The notes: generated by a model not told the origin, from the sequence alone. 64,000 nt of DNA from Pseudoxanthomonas sp. CF125 (GCF_900104085.1 NZ_FNLD01000001.1:1656331-1720330); one strand, 5' to 3'; shown: positions 15,625 to 25,251, numbered from the stretch's first letter. A program made the numbers and translations.

Positions 15625-17907
15625 CTACCAGTTCACCGACAGGCTGACCGCGAAGTTGCGGCCCGGGCTGGTGTAGCGGTCGAGCAGCGTGCTGGTGCCG
15701 TTGACCAGGGGAACGTCGCCGGCTTCGGAATACTTGCGGTCGGCAAGATTGAACACGCCCATGTTGACGGTGGCCCCGGGGGCGAAGGCCCAATGCGCAT
15801 ACAGGTCGAGCACGCCATAACCGGCTTGCTGGTACAGAGAGGAATCGGAGACGCGATCCTTGCGGCCTACGAAACGTCCCGCAAGCTCGGCGCCCCAGTT
15901 CTCGCGGTCGTAGGCGATTCCCAGCGTCGCGGTCAGCGGATCCACGGTGTCCAGGTTGCGGGTGACCTGCCGCTCCTCGACTACGCCCGGCGAAACCTCC
16001 ACTTCTTCCGGACCACGACCCTCGCCGCGCGACCACGCTGCGGCGCCACGCAACGACCAGCCGTTCCACTTGTCCGAGAGTGCGCCCAGCTCAAGCCCGG
16101 CCTTCCATTCCAGGCCGTAGATTTTCGCTTCGGCGATGTTCTGCGACTGGTACACCATCAGACCGTCGTCGTTGAAACCGATGAAGCGCATCGACTCGAT
16201 GAAATCATCGTAGCGGTTGTAGTACGCGGACAGGCTGGCGTAGGCGGCCGCGCTGGAGAAGCGCAGTCCGGCTTCCAGGCCGTCGCTGGTTTCCGGTTTC
16301 AGGTCGGGATTGGCGATGGCGGTGTAGCCGAAGGCGGCGTTGGTGAAACCGATGTTCACGTCGTTGTAAGGCGGCGAGCGGAACCCGCGGGAGTAACCGC
16401 CGAATAGCGACCAGTCTTCGTTGAAATGCCACACCGCGCCCAGCTTGGGCGACACGCTGGTTTCGCTGATGTCGCTGAGCGCCACGCCGGGATTGTCCTC
16501 GGTGAAGATGTTGTCGGCCTGGGGCTTGAGCTCGTAACGATCCACGCGCACCGCCGGAATCAGGCGGAAAGCGCCGTCGGCGAAGCTTATTTCGTCCTGC
16601 ACGTAAAGCGCCGCCGTGGTGGTCTTGCTGATCGGAAAATCGCGTACCGGAAATACGTCGGGCGACATCACCGGGGTGGTGGCGCCGGTGACCAGGAAGG
16701 TGCGCAGGCCATCGCGCTTCTGTCGGGTTTCGGTGCGCGACACGTCCAGTCCGTAGGACAACGCGTGCTGTGCCGAGCCGGTGCTGAAGTCTTTGCCGAA
16801 ATTGGCCTGCAAGCCGTAAGCGCGCTGGTCGAAATCGAACTCGCGCTCGCGCATGTCGCGCAGCGTCGGCGGCGCAAGGCCGCTGCGGATCTCGCGTGTG
16901 TACTGGGTGGTCTGGCTGTCCTGTCGATACACCTGCCAATCCAGCCGGTCGGCGAAGCCGGCGTCGATCGCGTCCATTTCGTGACCGAAGGACACACGGG
17001 CGCGCGATTGGTGGTCGCGGGCGATGACCGAATCGTTGATCGCGCCGGTGAGCGCCTGGCGGCCGCGCGAAGTCAACATGTCGGTGTCGGTGTCGTCTTC
17101 GTTGCCTTCGACGGTCAGCTTGAAGCGCTGGTTCTCGCTCGTTTCCAGCACAAGCTTGGCCAGCACGCTGCGGCCGTCCAGATCCTGCGGGTTGGGCTGC
17201 GTGCGCGCGCTGCCGGTACCGCCCACTTCGCCCTGGTTTTCGGTTTCCTGGCCCTGGCGATGACTCACCGCCACCAGGCCCGACCAGCGCTCGCCGCCGA
17301 ACGCCGCGGTAGCGCCGCCGAACAGGCCGTCCCAACTGCTGTCGTAGCCGATCTTGAAACCGAAGTAGGCGTCCTTGCCCTCCTCCAGATAATCCGAAGG
17401 ATCCTTGGTGATGAAAGAGACCACGCCGCCCAGCGCATCGGAGCCGTACAGGGAGCTGGTGGGACCGCGCACGACTTCCACACGCTTCAAGGTGTCCAGG
17501 TCGACGAAGTTGCGGTTGGCGTTGGAAAAGCTGCCGATGGAAAACGCATCCGACACGGGAATGCCGTCGGTCTGGATGCGCACGCGGTTGCCGCCCAGGC
17601 CACGGACGCGGATGTCGCCCAGGCCGAAGCGGCCGAAACTGCTGCCTACGCTGATACCGGGCTCGTAGCGGAACAGGTCCTTCAGATCGCGCACCAACAG
17701 CGTCTCCATGCGTTCGCGGTCGATCACATCGACGGTATTGGGAACGTCGCCGATGGCGCGCTCGCTGCGCGTGGCGGTGACCTGGATGCGTTCGAGTTCG
17801 TTGGCCTCGGCGTTTGCATCGGCGGAAGCGTCAGCGGCGGTTTCCGCATGCGCGGTAGCGGCGAGCGCCAGCCATAGCGCGGAAACAAGCAAGGTGGGAC
17901 GGTTCAT
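15625..17907 (-). CDS. TonB-dependent heme/hemoglobin receptor
   Basis: A 760-residue outer-membrane receptor: signal peptide (1-21, ending AHA), TonB box-like segment near ERIQVTATR, plug domain with IRVRGLGGNRVRIQTDGIPV and VVRGPTSSLYGSDALGGVVSF, and a 22-strand barrel ending in the aromatic SVNW. Receptors of this family bind heme or hemoproteins and import heme with TonB energy; FGAVWHF and YSRGFRSPPYNDVNIG lie in the conserved FRAP/NPNL-type region. I start at the ATG at 17905-17907 because the signal peptide begins there; the frame is open for 41 codons more. hemP precedes it and a Fur box lies upstream. Confidence 0.93.
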   Translation of the reverse strand: MNRPTLLVSALWLALAATAHAETAADASADANAEANELERIQVTATRSERAIGDVPNTVDVIDRERMETLLVRDLKDLFRYEPGISVGSSFGRFGLGDIRVRGLGGNRVRIQTDGIPVSDAFSIGSFSNANRNFVDLDTLKRVEVVRGPTSSLYGSDALGGVVSFITKDPSDYLEEGKDAYFGFKIGYDSSWDGLFGGATAAFGGERWSGLVAVSHRQGQETENQGEVGGTGSARTQPNPQDLDGRSVLAKLVLETSENQRFKLTVEGNEDDTDTDMLTSRGRQALTGAINDSVIARDHQSRARVSFGHEMDAIDAGFADRLDWQVYRQDSQTTQYTREIRSGLAPPTLRDMREREFDFDQRAYGLQANFGKDFSTGSAQHALSYGLDVSRTETRQKRDGLRTFLVTGATTPVMSPDVFPVRDFPISKTTTAALYVQDEISFADGAFRLIPAVRVDRYELKPQADNIFTEDNPGVALSDISETSVSPKLGAVWHFNEDWSLFGGYSRGFRSPPYNDVNIGFTNAAFGYTAIANPDLKPETSDGLEAGLRFSSAAAYASLSAYYNRYDDFIESMRFIGFNDDGLMVYQSQNIAEAKIYGLEWKAGLELGALSDKWNGWSLRGAAAWSRGEGRGPEEVEVSPGVVEERQVTRNLDTVDPLTATLGIAYDRENWGAELAGRFVGRKDRVSDSSLYQQAGYGVLDLYAHWAFAPGATVNMGVFNLADRKYSEAGDVPLVNGTSTLLDRYTSPGRNFAVSLSVNW

Positions 17908-18055
17908 CGGTTCTACGGGTCCTGTGCAAGGTGTGACCCGGTGAGCTGGCGAACCGATGGCTGGCGCTCGGGTGGAGAGAGGCTTTAGTTTTGTGGTGCA
18001 GGGGCACGCGCCACGATCCCCGCGTGGCACGTCCTGCGAATCGGGTCAGGCAGGA

Positions 18056-18271
18056 TTATTTGGTCAGGATCAGCTTGTCGTTGCTGGTGTGGCGCAGGCG
18101 GTAGACGCGATCGCCATGGCTGATCAGGATTTCGCGCCGCCCGTTCAGCAGAAGTTCGCTGCTGAGGGTTTCTTCCACGCGTACCGGCTGGGAGACGATG
18201 CGTTCATGCGGAACCCCGGTTTCCGGATGGGAATGTCCGGGGCGGGAAAAGAAGACCGGTTGGGCGCTCAT
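18056..18271 (-). CDS. hemP: Hemin uptake protein HemP
   Basis: A 71-residue protein whose C-terminal half carries the HemP core: LLNGRREILISHGDRVYRLRHTSNDKLILTK. HemP-type proteins are small, Fur-regulated and commonly first in heme uptake operons; some act as regulators needed for expression of the receptor. Here it is the promoter-proximal gene, about 150 bases before the TonB receptor. AGGAG lies ten bases before the ATG, and the Fur box lies 33 bases upstream. Confidence 0.9.
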   Translation of the reverse strand: MSAQPVFFSRPGHSHPETGVPHERIVSQPVRVEETLSSELLLNGRREILISHGDRVYRLRHTSNDKLILTK

Positions 18272-18303
18272 CTGGGGTAGCTCCTGTGGGAACAGGATTA
18301 GAT

Positions 18304-18322
18304 GATAATGATTCTCATTACT
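18304..18322. promoter_or_regulatory. Fur box of the heme uptake operon
   Basis: The 19 bases GATAATGATTCTCATTACT match the palindromic Fur consensus (GATAATGAT and inverted repeat) with only a few mismatches. It lies between hemP and the convergent aldo/keto reductase end, so it controls the leftward operon hemP, receptor, uncharacterised protein, DUF6607. Confidence 0.9.
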
Positions 18323-18347
18323 ACGTCAAGACCCCCGCCGCCTTGGT

Positions 18348-19322
18348 TCATTCGGCCGTGGCGACTTCCAGCCGCGCCCACACCGCATCGTCGTAACGGC
18401 CGGCCAGCTCCAGTGCGCCCAGGTTTTCCAGCAATTGCGAGGTGCGGCTGGCGCCCAGCATCACCGTGGACACGTGCGGATTGCGCAGGCACCAGGCGAT
18501 GGCCAGCTGCGAAGGCTTCTCGCCCAGCTCCGCCGCCACGGCGGTGAAGCGGCGGACGCGGTCGATGCGCCTGCTCCCTTCATCGCCGATCACCATGCGC
18601 TGCAACCATGCATTGTCTTTCTGGCCCAGCCGGGATTCGGCTGCCACCCCTTCGTTGTACTTGCCAGTCAGCAGGCCCGAGGCCAGCGGCGACCAGATGG
18701 TGGTGCCCAGTCCGAGTTCGGAATACAGCGGCGCGTATTCGAGCTCCACGCGCGTGCGGTGCAGCAGGTTGTACTGCGGCTGCTCCATGGTCGGCGCATG
18801 CAGGTGATGGGCGCGCGCGATGCGCGCGGCTTCCTTGATCTGCGCGGCGGACCACTCCGAGGTTCCCCAGTACATCACCTTGCCCTGTCGGATCAGCGCG
18901 TCCATGGCCCAGACGGTTTCCTCGATCGGCGTGTCCGGATCGGGGCGATGGCAGAAATACAGATCCAGATGATCCACGCGCAGGCGCTGCAATGCCGCAT
19001 GGCAAGCCTCGAATACGTGCTTGCGCGACAACCCGCGCTGGGTCGGCCCCGGATCTTCCACCGCACCGAAAAAAACTTTACTGGACACGCAATAGCCATC
19101 GCGCGGCAGGCGCAGATCGGCGATCACATCGCCCATGACCTTCTCCGCTTCACCTTTCGCGTAGACCTCGGCATTGTCGAAGAAGTTGATGCCGTTGTCG
19201 TACGCAGCCGCGATCAGGTTGCGCGCTTCGCTGCGTCCGATCTGGCCGCCGAAAGTGACCCAGGCGCCGAAGGACAGCGCCGAAAGCTGCAGGCCGGAGG
19301 AACCGAGGCGTCGGTATTGCAT
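18348..19322 (-). CDS. Aldo/keto reductase, voltage-gated K+ channel beta-subunit-like
   Basis: A 324-residue TIM-barrel reductase. The tetrad is visible: Asp and Tyr in FFDNAEVYAKGE, Lys in SSKVFF and His in YFCHRPDPDTP; the NADP-binding end has LGASRTSQLLENL. The family reduces aldehydes and ketones with NADPH; the Kv-beta/YghZ-like subgroup often handles methylglyoxal and similar. I chose the ATG at 19320-19322 because GGGAG sits directly upstream; the in-frame TTG five codons earlier lies on that ribosome site. It is transcribed away from the Mn riboswitch. Confidence 0.92.
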   Translation of the reverse strand: MQYRRLGSSGLQLSALSFGAWVTFGGQIGRSEARNLIAAAYDNGINFFDNAEVYAKGEAEKVMGDVIADLRLPRDGYCVSSKVFFGAVEDPGPTQRGLSRKHVFEACHAALQRLRVDHLDLYFCHRPDPDTPIEETVWAMDALIRQGKVMYWGTSEWSAAQIKEAARIARAHHLHAPTMEQPQYNLLHRTRVELEYAPLYSELGLGTTIWSPLASGLLTGKYNEGVAAESRLGQKDNAWLQRMVIGDEGSRRIDRVRRFTAVAAELGEKPSQLAIAWCLRNPHVSTVMLGASRTSQLLENLGALELAGRYDDAVWARLEVATAE

Positions 19323-19399
19323 GCGTGTTGCTCCCAAAGCGTTCTGGCGAATGAGAAGAGTTTACCCATGCCAAGCGAGGCATCTGTACAATCGCCGCA

Positions 19400-19625
19400 C
19401 TTTCCTCCTCCGGGGAGTAGCCCACCCGCCGCGTGCGGGGTCTGCGCATCAACATACTTGGCCGTGTTCTTGAGGGAATCTCCCGATGGAATCCTCGCCA
19501 TGGTGCGCAGGGCCGAAGCTTCCGCTTCGTCGTCGGGCAAGACCGTAGGCAGGCGTTGCGCTCACCCGGACCGGGCTGCGCGGCGTTTGCCTTCGCGTCC
19601 TTCGCGAATGCCCGGTCCCGGAGTC
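19400..19625 (+). ncRNA. yybP-ykoY (manganese) riboswitch
   Basis: The two highly conserved loops of this class are present in order: GGGGAGTAGCC (about 19412) and CAACATACTTG (about 19450). The upstream CTCCGGG (near 19407) is complementary to CCCGGAG (about 19616-19622), which contains the ribosome site of the downstream exporter, offering an expression platform. The following gene is a UPF0016/GDT1 Mn2+ exporter, exactly the partner expected for this class. Confidence 0.85.
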
Positions 19626-19630
19626 CATGA

Positions 19631-20200
19631 ATGTCCACCCTGCAAGCCCTGCTGGTTTCCACCGGAACGGTGGCGCTGGCCGAAATCGGCGACAAGACGC
19701 AGTTGCTGGCGCTGCTGCTGGCGGCCCGCTTCCGCAAGCCGTGGCCGATCGCCTTCGGCATCCTGGCGGCCACGCTCATCAATCACGCGATTTCGGCCTG
19801 GCTGGGCGCCGAGTTGTCGCAATGGCTGTCGCCTGAAGTCTTGCGTTGGATCGTCGCTGGCAGCTTCCTGGCCGTGGCCTTGTGGACGCTCAAGCCCGAC
19901 AAGCTGGACGAAGGCGAGCGGCTGCCGGCGCACGGTGCGTTCATCGCCACCACCATCGCTTTCTTCCTGGCCGAAATCGGCGACAAGACCCAGGTGGCGA
20001 CCGTGCTGTTGGCGACCAAATATTCGCCCCTTTGGGAGGTCATCGCCGGCACTACGCTGGGCATGCTGATCGCCAATCTGCCCGTGGTCTGGCTGGGCCA
20101 TCGGTTTGCCGACCGCCTCCCGCTGAAACTCGCCCGCAGCGTGGCCGCAATGGTGTTCCTGGCCCTGGCCGTGTGGGTAGCTGTGCGCGGAATAAGCTGA
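19631..20200 (+). CDS. TMEM165/GDT1 (UPF0016) family manganese exporter
   Basis: A 189-residue protein with six predicted membrane helices in two inverted halves, each bearing the metal-binding motif EIGDKTQ (about 18-24 and again near 117-123). Family members (MneA, MntX, Gdt1) move Mn2+ out of the cytosol; the riboswitch upstream makes Mn2+ homeostasis the most probable role. The start is the ATG at 19631, with CCCGGAG about eight bases upstream; another ATG four bases before is out of frame. Confidence 0.93.
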   Translation: MSTLQALLVSTGTVALAEIGDKTQLLALLLAARFRKPWPIAFGILAATLINHAISAWLGAELSQWLSPEVLRWIVAGSFLAVALWTLKPDKLDEGERLPAHGAFIATTIAFFLAEIGDKTQVATVLLATKYSPLWEVIAGTTLGMLIANLPVVWLGHRFADRLPLKLARSVAAMVFLALAVWVAVRGIS

Positions 20201-20278
20201 AGCGCGGACTTATTTGCCTTGCCCAGCCTGCTGCCCTGCTCTAGTCTGCTTCGATTCGGGGACTAGGCGGGGCTGCAC

Positions 20279-21577
20279 ATGCTGGAAGGTTTGGGGCGAA
20301 TCGGATTCGGGTTGTTCGGGTTGGCGGTGCTGATCGGCATCGTGTTCCTGTTTTCCAACAACCGGAAGGCCGTGGACTGGAAGCTGGTGATCACCGGCAT
20401 CACCCTGCAGATAGGGTTCGCGGCACTGGTGTTGCTGGTGCCGGGGGGACGCGAAGTGTTCGACTGGCTGGGCCAGGTGTTCGTCAAGATCCTCAGCTTC
20501 GTCAATGCCGGCTCGTCGTTCATCTTCGGCAGCCTGATGGACGTGAAGACCTACGGCTTCATCTTCGCCTTCCAGGTGTTGCCGACCATCATCTTCTTCG
20601 CCGCGCTGATGGGCGTGCTGTATCACCTGAACGTGATGCAGGCGGTGGTGCGCGCGATGGCCTGGGCCATCACCAAGGTCATGCGCGTTTCCGGGGCGGA
20701 AACCACCAGCGTCTGTGCCAGTGTGTTCATCGGCCAGACCGAGGCGCCACTGACCGTGCGCCCGTACATCCCCAAGATGACCGAATCGGAGCTGATCACC
20801 ATGATGATCGGCGGCATGGCCCACATCGCCGGCGGCGTGCTGGCCGCCTACGTCGGCATGCTGGGCGGCGGCGATCCTGCGCAGCAGGCGTTCTATGCCA
20901 AGCACCTGCTGGCCGCCTCGATCATGGCTGCACCGGCGACGCTGGTGGTGGCCAAGCTGCTGATCCCGGAAACCGGCACGCCGCTGACCCGCGGTACGGT
21001 GAAGATGGAAGTGGAAAAGACCTCCAGCAACATCATCGATGCGGCCGCAGCCGGTGCGGGCGACGGCCTGAGGCTCGCCCTGAACATCGGCGCGATGCTG
21101 CTGGCTTTCATCGCGTTGATCGCGCTGGTGAACTGGCCGCTGACCTGGATCGGCGAAGTCACCGGGCTGCAGGCGATGCTGGGCAAGCCCACCGACCTGG
21201 CGATGATTTTCGGTTACGTACTGGCGCCCATCGCCTGGGTCATCGGCGTGCCGTGGCAGGACGCCACCACCGTGGGTTCGCTGATCGGCCAGAAGATCGT
21301 GATCAACGAATTCGTCGCTTATCTGCAGCTGGCCGACATAGTCAACGGTAAGGTCGCAGGGGTGAGCCTGTCGGCGGAAGGCAAGCTGATCGCCACCTAT
21401 GCGCTGTGCGGTTTCGCCAATTTCAGCTCGATCGCCATCCAGATCGGCGGCATCGGCGGGCTGGCGCCCGAGCGGCGTTCGGACCTGGCGCGCTTCGGCC
21501 TGCGCGCAGTGCTGGGCGGCACCATCGCCACTTTGATGACTGCGACCATCGCCGGCGTTCTGTCGCATTTCGGGTAA
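20279..21577 (+). CDS. Concentrative nucleoside transporter (NupC/CNT family)
   Basis: A 432-residue membrane protein with about ten helices. The conserved CNT signatures are visible: GQTEAPLTVRPYIPKMT with the nucleoside and ion contacts, and the late NEFVAYLQL...YALCGFANFSSIAIQIGG segment. It imports nucleosides with protons or sodium. A kinase of ribokinase type begins four bases after its stop, which suggests uptake and use of the ribose part or phosphorylation of a nucleoside. Confidence 0.95.
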   Translation: MLEGLGRIGFGLFGLAVLIGIVFLFSNNRKAVDWKLVITGITLQIGFAALVLLVPGGREVFDWLGQVFVKILSFVNAGSSFIFGSLMDVKTYGFIFAFQVLPTIIFFAALMGVLYHLNVMQAVVRAMAWAITKVMRVSGAETTSVCASVFIGQTEAPLTVRPYIPKMTESELITMMIGGMAHIAGGVLAAYVGMLGGGDPAQQAFYAKHLLAASIMAAPATLVVAKLLIPETGTPLTRGTVKMEVEKTSSNIIDAAAAGAGDGLRLALNIGAMLLAFIALIALVNWPLTWIGEVTGLQAMLGKPTDLAMIFGYVLAPIAWVIGVPWQDATTVGSLIGQKIVINEFVAYLQLADIVNGKVAGVSLSAEGKLIATYALCGFANFSSIAIQIGGIGGLAPERRSDLARFGLRAVLGGTIATLMTATIAGVLSHFG

Positions 21578-21581
21578 ACGT

Positions 21582-22562
21582 ATGGCTTCGGTAGTGGTAG
21601 TGGGTTCCTTCAATGTCGACCACGTCTGGCAATGCGAAGCATTGCCCGCGCCGGGCGCCACCATTGCGGGCAGTTATGCCAGCGGCCCGGGCGGCAAGGG
21701 TTTCAACCAGGCCATCGCCGCCAGACGGGCAGGTGCGGACACCCTCTTTCTCTGCGCGCTCGGCGACGACCCCGGCGGTGTGCTGGCGCGTTCGCTGGCC
21801 ACCGCGGACGGCGTCGACCTGCGCGATCTGCTATCGGACCAGCCCACCGGCACCGCCGGCATCTATGTGGATGCGCATGGGCGCAACAGCATCGTGATCG
21901 GCGCGGGCGCCAATGCGTCACTGACGCCCGCGTTCGTGCGCTCGCAAGGCGATGCCATCGCCGCTGCGGGCGCGGTGCTGGTGCAGCTGGAATCGCCGGG
22001 CGAAAGCATCGTCGCGGCGCTGGAACTGGCGCGCGCGCATGGCGTCGCGACCCTGTTGAATCCCGCACCCGCCAACTCTGCGACCAGCATCGAACTGCTG
22101 GCGCTCACCGACATCCTCACCCCCAACGAAACCGAATTCGCCGCCCTGGTCGCCCGCCACATCGGCGAGAAGATCGAGCCGGACGATGTCGGCATCACCG
22201 ATGGCGTCAGCCTGCACGCGCTCTGCCGCGAGCTGCTGGCGCACGGCACGATGGTGGTGACGCTGGGTTCGGCAGGCGTGTTCGTGTCGCATCCCGAGGA
22301 CGCTCTGCGCGGGGACGCCAAACCCCATTACCGCCTTGCCGCCGAGGCCGCCGAAGTGGTCGACACCACCGGCGCCGGAGACGCCTTCAACGGAGCGCTC
22401 GCCGCTTCACTGGCGGGTGATGCGGGGCTGGCGTTCGCCGAACACGTGCGTTTCGCCAACCGCTATGCGGCGGTGTCCACTGAGCGCGCCGGCGCCGCAC
22501 TGTCCATGCCGCGCCTGGCCGAAGTAGCGGCCCGCTTCGATATTGCCGACTCCGGCCCTTAA
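21582..22562 (+). CDS. rbsK: Ribokinase (PfkB family)
   Basis: A 326-residue PfkB-family kinase. The N-terminal substrate motif GPGGKGFNQA (about 35-44), the NPAPAN segment and the ATP/anion-hole signature DTTGAGDAFNGA (about 260-271, with catalytic Asp) are intact, all in the ribokinase style. It phosphorylates ribose, or possibly deoxyribose or a nucleoside, at the 5 position. Its coupling to the nucleoside transporter favours nucleoside salvage; no nucleosidase gene is in view. Confidence 0.9.
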   Translation: MASVVVVGSFNVDHVWQCEALPAPGATIAGSYASGPGGKGFNQAIAARRAGADTLFLCALGDDPGGVLARSLATADGVDLRDLLSDQPTGTAGIYVDAHGRNSIVIGAGANASLTPAFVRSQGDAIAAAGAVLVQLESPGESIVAALELARAHGVATLLNPAPANSATSIELLALTDILTPNETEFAALVARHIGEKIEPDDVGITDGVSLHALCRELLAHGTMVVTLGSAGVFVSHPEDALRGDAKPHYRLAAEAAEVVDTTGAGDAFNGALAASLAGDAGLAFAEHVRFANRYAAVSTERAGAALSMPRLAEVAARFDIADSGP

Positions 22563-22583
22563 GCGCCCCGTTACAATGCCGGT

Positions 22584-23582
22584 ATGCACATCGGCCCGCA
22601 TCCGATAACTCCCGCACTGATCCTGGCCCCCATGGCCGGGGTCACCGACAAGCCGTTCCGGCAGCTGTGCAAGCGGTTGGGCGCGGGGCTTGCGGTCTCG
22701 GAAATGACCACCGGCAACCCCCGGCTCTGGCATACGCGCAAATCGCTGCACCGCATGGACCATATCGGCGAACCGGCGCCGGTCAGCGTGCAGATCGCCG
22801 GCACCGAGCCGCAGGTGCTGGCCGATGCGGCGCGCCACAATGTCGATCACGGTGCGCAGATCATCGACATCAACATGGGCTGCCCCGCCAAGAAGGTGTG
22901 CAATGCCTGGGCCGGTTCGGCGTTGATGCGCGACGAAGCGCTGGTTGCGCGCATCCTGGAGGCAGTGGTGCGCGCGGTGGAAGTGCCGGTCACTTTGAAG
23001 ATCCGCACCGGCTGGAACGCCGACAACCGCAACGGCCTGCGCATCGCCCGCATCGCCGAGGGCGCCGGCATCGCCGCGCTGGCGGTGCACGGCCGCACGC
23101 GCGACCAGCAGTACACAGGCGTCGCGGAGTACGACACGATCGCCCAGATCAAATCCGCGTTGCGCATTCCGGTGATGGCCAACGGCGACATCGATTCCCC
23201 GCACAAGGCGGCTTTCGTGCTGCAAGCCACGGGGGCCGACGGGTTGTTGATCGGCCGCGCCGCGCAAGGCCGGCCGTGGATCTTCCGCGAAATCGCCCAT
23301 TTCCTGGGGACCGGCGATCTGTTGCCGGCGCCGACCCTGCCCGAAGTGCGCCAGATCCTGCTGGGCCATCTGCATGCGCTGCACGATTTCTATGGCGAAC
23401 ATCAAGGCGTGCGCATCGCGCGCAAGCATCTGGGCTGGTACGCCAAAGACCGGCCGGAGAACGCGGCCTTCCGTGCGGTAGTCAATCGGGCCGAAAGCGC
23501 AGACGCGCAGATACGCCTGACCAGCGATTACTTCGATGCGCTGATCGCCGGCGTCGTTCCCGAGTTGTCGGTGGCGGCGTGA
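22584..23582 (+). CDS. dusB: tRNA-dihydrouridine synthase B
   Basis: A 332-residue flavoenzyme. The DusB signature NMGCPAKKVCN contains the catalytic Cys100; LAPMAGVTDKPFRQL (FMN site), GRTRDQQYTG and GADGLLIGRAAQGRPWIF complete the family pattern. It reduces specific uridines in the D-loop of tRNA using NADPH. In enterics dusB is followed by fis; here the next element is a REP-like palindrome and then a methyltransferase. Confidence 0.96.
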   Translation: MHIGPHPITPALILAPMAGVTDKPFRQLCKRLGAGLAVSEMTTGNPRLWHTRKSLHRMDHIGEPAPVSVQIAGTEPQVLADAARHNVDHGAQIIDINMGCPAKKVCNAWAGSALMRDEALVARILEAVVRAVEVPVTLKIRTGWNADNRNGLRIARIAEGAGIAALAVHGRTRDQQYTGVAEYDTIAQIKSALRIPVMANGDIDSPHKAAFVLQATGADGLLIGRAAQGRPWIFREIAHFLGTGDLLPAPTLPEVRQILLGHLHALHDFYGEHQGVRIARKHLGWYAKDRPENAAFRAVVNRAESADAQIRLTSDYFDALIAGVVPELSVAA

Positions 23583-23639
23583 AGAAAACCCGACCATGAC
23601 TGGCTCTGGATTAAGCCGGGACCGGTCCTATAAAGAACT

Positions 23640-23744
23640 CCGCTCGTGGTGAGCCTGTCGAACCACGCTGTTCACGAGAAGATCTATAAGTAACATTTGA
23701 AGGAATCCGCCAAGGGCGTGGTTCGACAGGCTCACCACGAACGG
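23640..23744. repeat. REP-like palindrome, GTGGTGAGCCTGTCGAACCA family
   Basis: Arms of about 28 bases, GTGGTGAGCCTGTCGAACCA on the left and its complement on the right, flank about 50 bases. This motif is widespread in spacers of GC-rich Proteobacteria. It fills the gap between dusB and the methyltransferase. Confidence 0.85.
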
Positions 23745-23796
23745 GATTATTTACTTGGAGCCTCCTTGTTTGTCTGGTGCTTCCCGGAGAACCATC

Positions 23797-24630
23797 ATGA
23801 GCGATCCATCCAGCAGTACCGAATTCCCATACCTGCACGGCTTTTCAGAAGTGGAACAGGCGCGCCTGGTGAAGCAGGCCCAGATCGCCGAATCGACCAT
23901 CTTCCACGACATCGATTACGCCGGCGCCAGCCGCCTGCTGGAAGTGGGCAGCGGCGTCGGCGCACAGACCGAGATCCTGCTGCGGCGCTTTCCCGCGCTG
24001 CATGCGACCTGTGTGGATCTGAGCCCCGCGCAGCTGGGCGCCGCCTCCCGGCGGCTGTCGGCGATGCCCTGGCTGGAAGGACGTTATGCGTTGCAACAGG
24101 CCGACGCCACCGATCTACCGTTCGCGCCGCGCAGCTTCGATTGCGCCTTCCTGTGCTGGGTGCTGGAACACGTGCCCTCGCCGGCGCGCGTGCTCAACGA
24201 AGTGCGCCGTGTGCTGTCGCCGGGCTCGCCGGTGTACATCACCGAAGTCATGAACGCCTCCTTCCTGCTCGATCCGTATTCGCCCAATGTGTGGCGCTAC
24301 TGGATGGCGTTCAACGATTTCCAGATCGACAGCGGCGGCGACCCGTTCGTGGGCGCCAAGCTGGGCAATCTGCTGCTGGCAGGCGGCTATCGCGACGTGA
24401 CCACGCAGATCAAGACCTTCCACTTCGACAATCGCGAGCCGGCCCGGCGCAAGACCATGATCGCGTTCTGGGAGGAGCTGCTGCTTTCGGCCGCCGATCA
24501 ATTGCTGGCCGAAGGCAAGGTCACCGAGGAGGTGGTGGAGGGCGTGCGCCGTGAAATGCATCAGGTGCAGAACGATCCCGATGCGGTGTTCTTCTATTCG
24601 TTCGTGCAGGCGCGCGCGACCGTGTACTGA
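23797..24630 (+). CDS. Class I SAM-dependent methyltransferase
   Basis: A 277-residue Rossmann-fold methyltransferase. Motif I is LLEVGSGVGAQTE (about 46-58), followed by the acidic CVDLSP of motif II, DATDLPF and CWVLEHVPSPARVLNEVRRVL. The C-terminal part is longer than minimal UbiE-like enzymes. The substrate is unknown. I start at the ATG at 23797, which has GGAGAA eight bases upstream; the frame is open for 14 more codons. It is the only gene between two spacer repeats and looks monocistronic. Confidence 0.88.
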   Translation: MSDPSSSTEFPYLHGFSEVEQARLVKQAQIAESTIFHDIDYAGASRLLEVGSGVGAQTEILLRRFPALHATCVDLSPAQLGAASRRLSAMPWLEGRYALQQADATDLPFAPRSFDCAFLCWVLEHVPSPARVLNEVRRVLSPGSPVYITEVMNASFLLDPYSPNVWRYWMAFNDFQIDSGGDPFVGAKLGNLLLAGGYRDVTTQIKTFHFDNREPARRKTMIAFWEELLLSAADQLLAEGKVTEEVVEGVRREMHQVQNDPDAVFFYSFVQARATVY

Positions 24631-24888
24631 GCGGCTTTGCCGAGCTTGGCGAGAGAGTTGTCCGGACATGGTTAATATATCGCCGCAAGCGGGCGCAAAA
24701 AAAAACGCCTTGTTTTATGGTGTTCGATGCGATTGAACGACATCGCGAAACGACAACCGTGGCATAGGTAACGGTGCTTTCCGGCACTCGTTTTTCCAGC
24801 GCCCCCGGCGCATAAATGATCCTGCCGGACTCCCCACCGGACATGGACTCCCCCTCTCCACGGACGAACCAAGTTTCAGGAGAACATC

Positions 24889-25251
24889 ATGAAAATAAAT
24901 CTGCTGGCACTGACTCTGCTCGCTGCGATCGCCGCCCCTGCGGCTGCGCAGGATTCCACCGTGACCCTGGCACCCATTCCCGCCGCGTCCGACGACACGC
25001 AGCAGGTCACCGTAAGGCAACTGGCGGATGAAACCGGCCTGACCCCGCAACGCGTCCGCATGGTAGTCGGCGCGCGCAGCGGCTACGGCGAATACCGCGT
25101 CAACTTCGACCGCGTGCAGAAGCAATTCAGGAACGCACTGGGCGAGGAGCGCTACAACGATCTGATGGCCGGTCGCAGGATCGAGCTGTACAACCAGAGT
25201 ACGGCCCGCGTTGCCAGTGTCCGGGCGCCTTCCGCTATCCAGCGGCCGTAA
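24889..25251 (+). CDS. Small secreted hypothetical protein
   Basis: A 120-residue protein with a clear signal peptide (1-20, cleavage after AAA or AQD). The mature part contains VTVRQLADETGLTPQRVRMVVGARSGYGEYR, which resembles a helix-turn-helix-like small domain but in a secreted context; function unknown. AGGAGAAC stands just before the ATG. The 258 bases before it contain no other gene; a run of nine A near 24699 is the only conspicuous feature. Confidence 0.78.
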   Translation: MKINLLALTLLAAIAAPAAAQDSTVTLAPIPAASDDTQQVTVRQLADETGLTPQRVRMVVGARSGYGEYRVNFDRVQKQFRNALGEERYNDLMAGRRIELYNQSTARVASVRAPSAIQRP

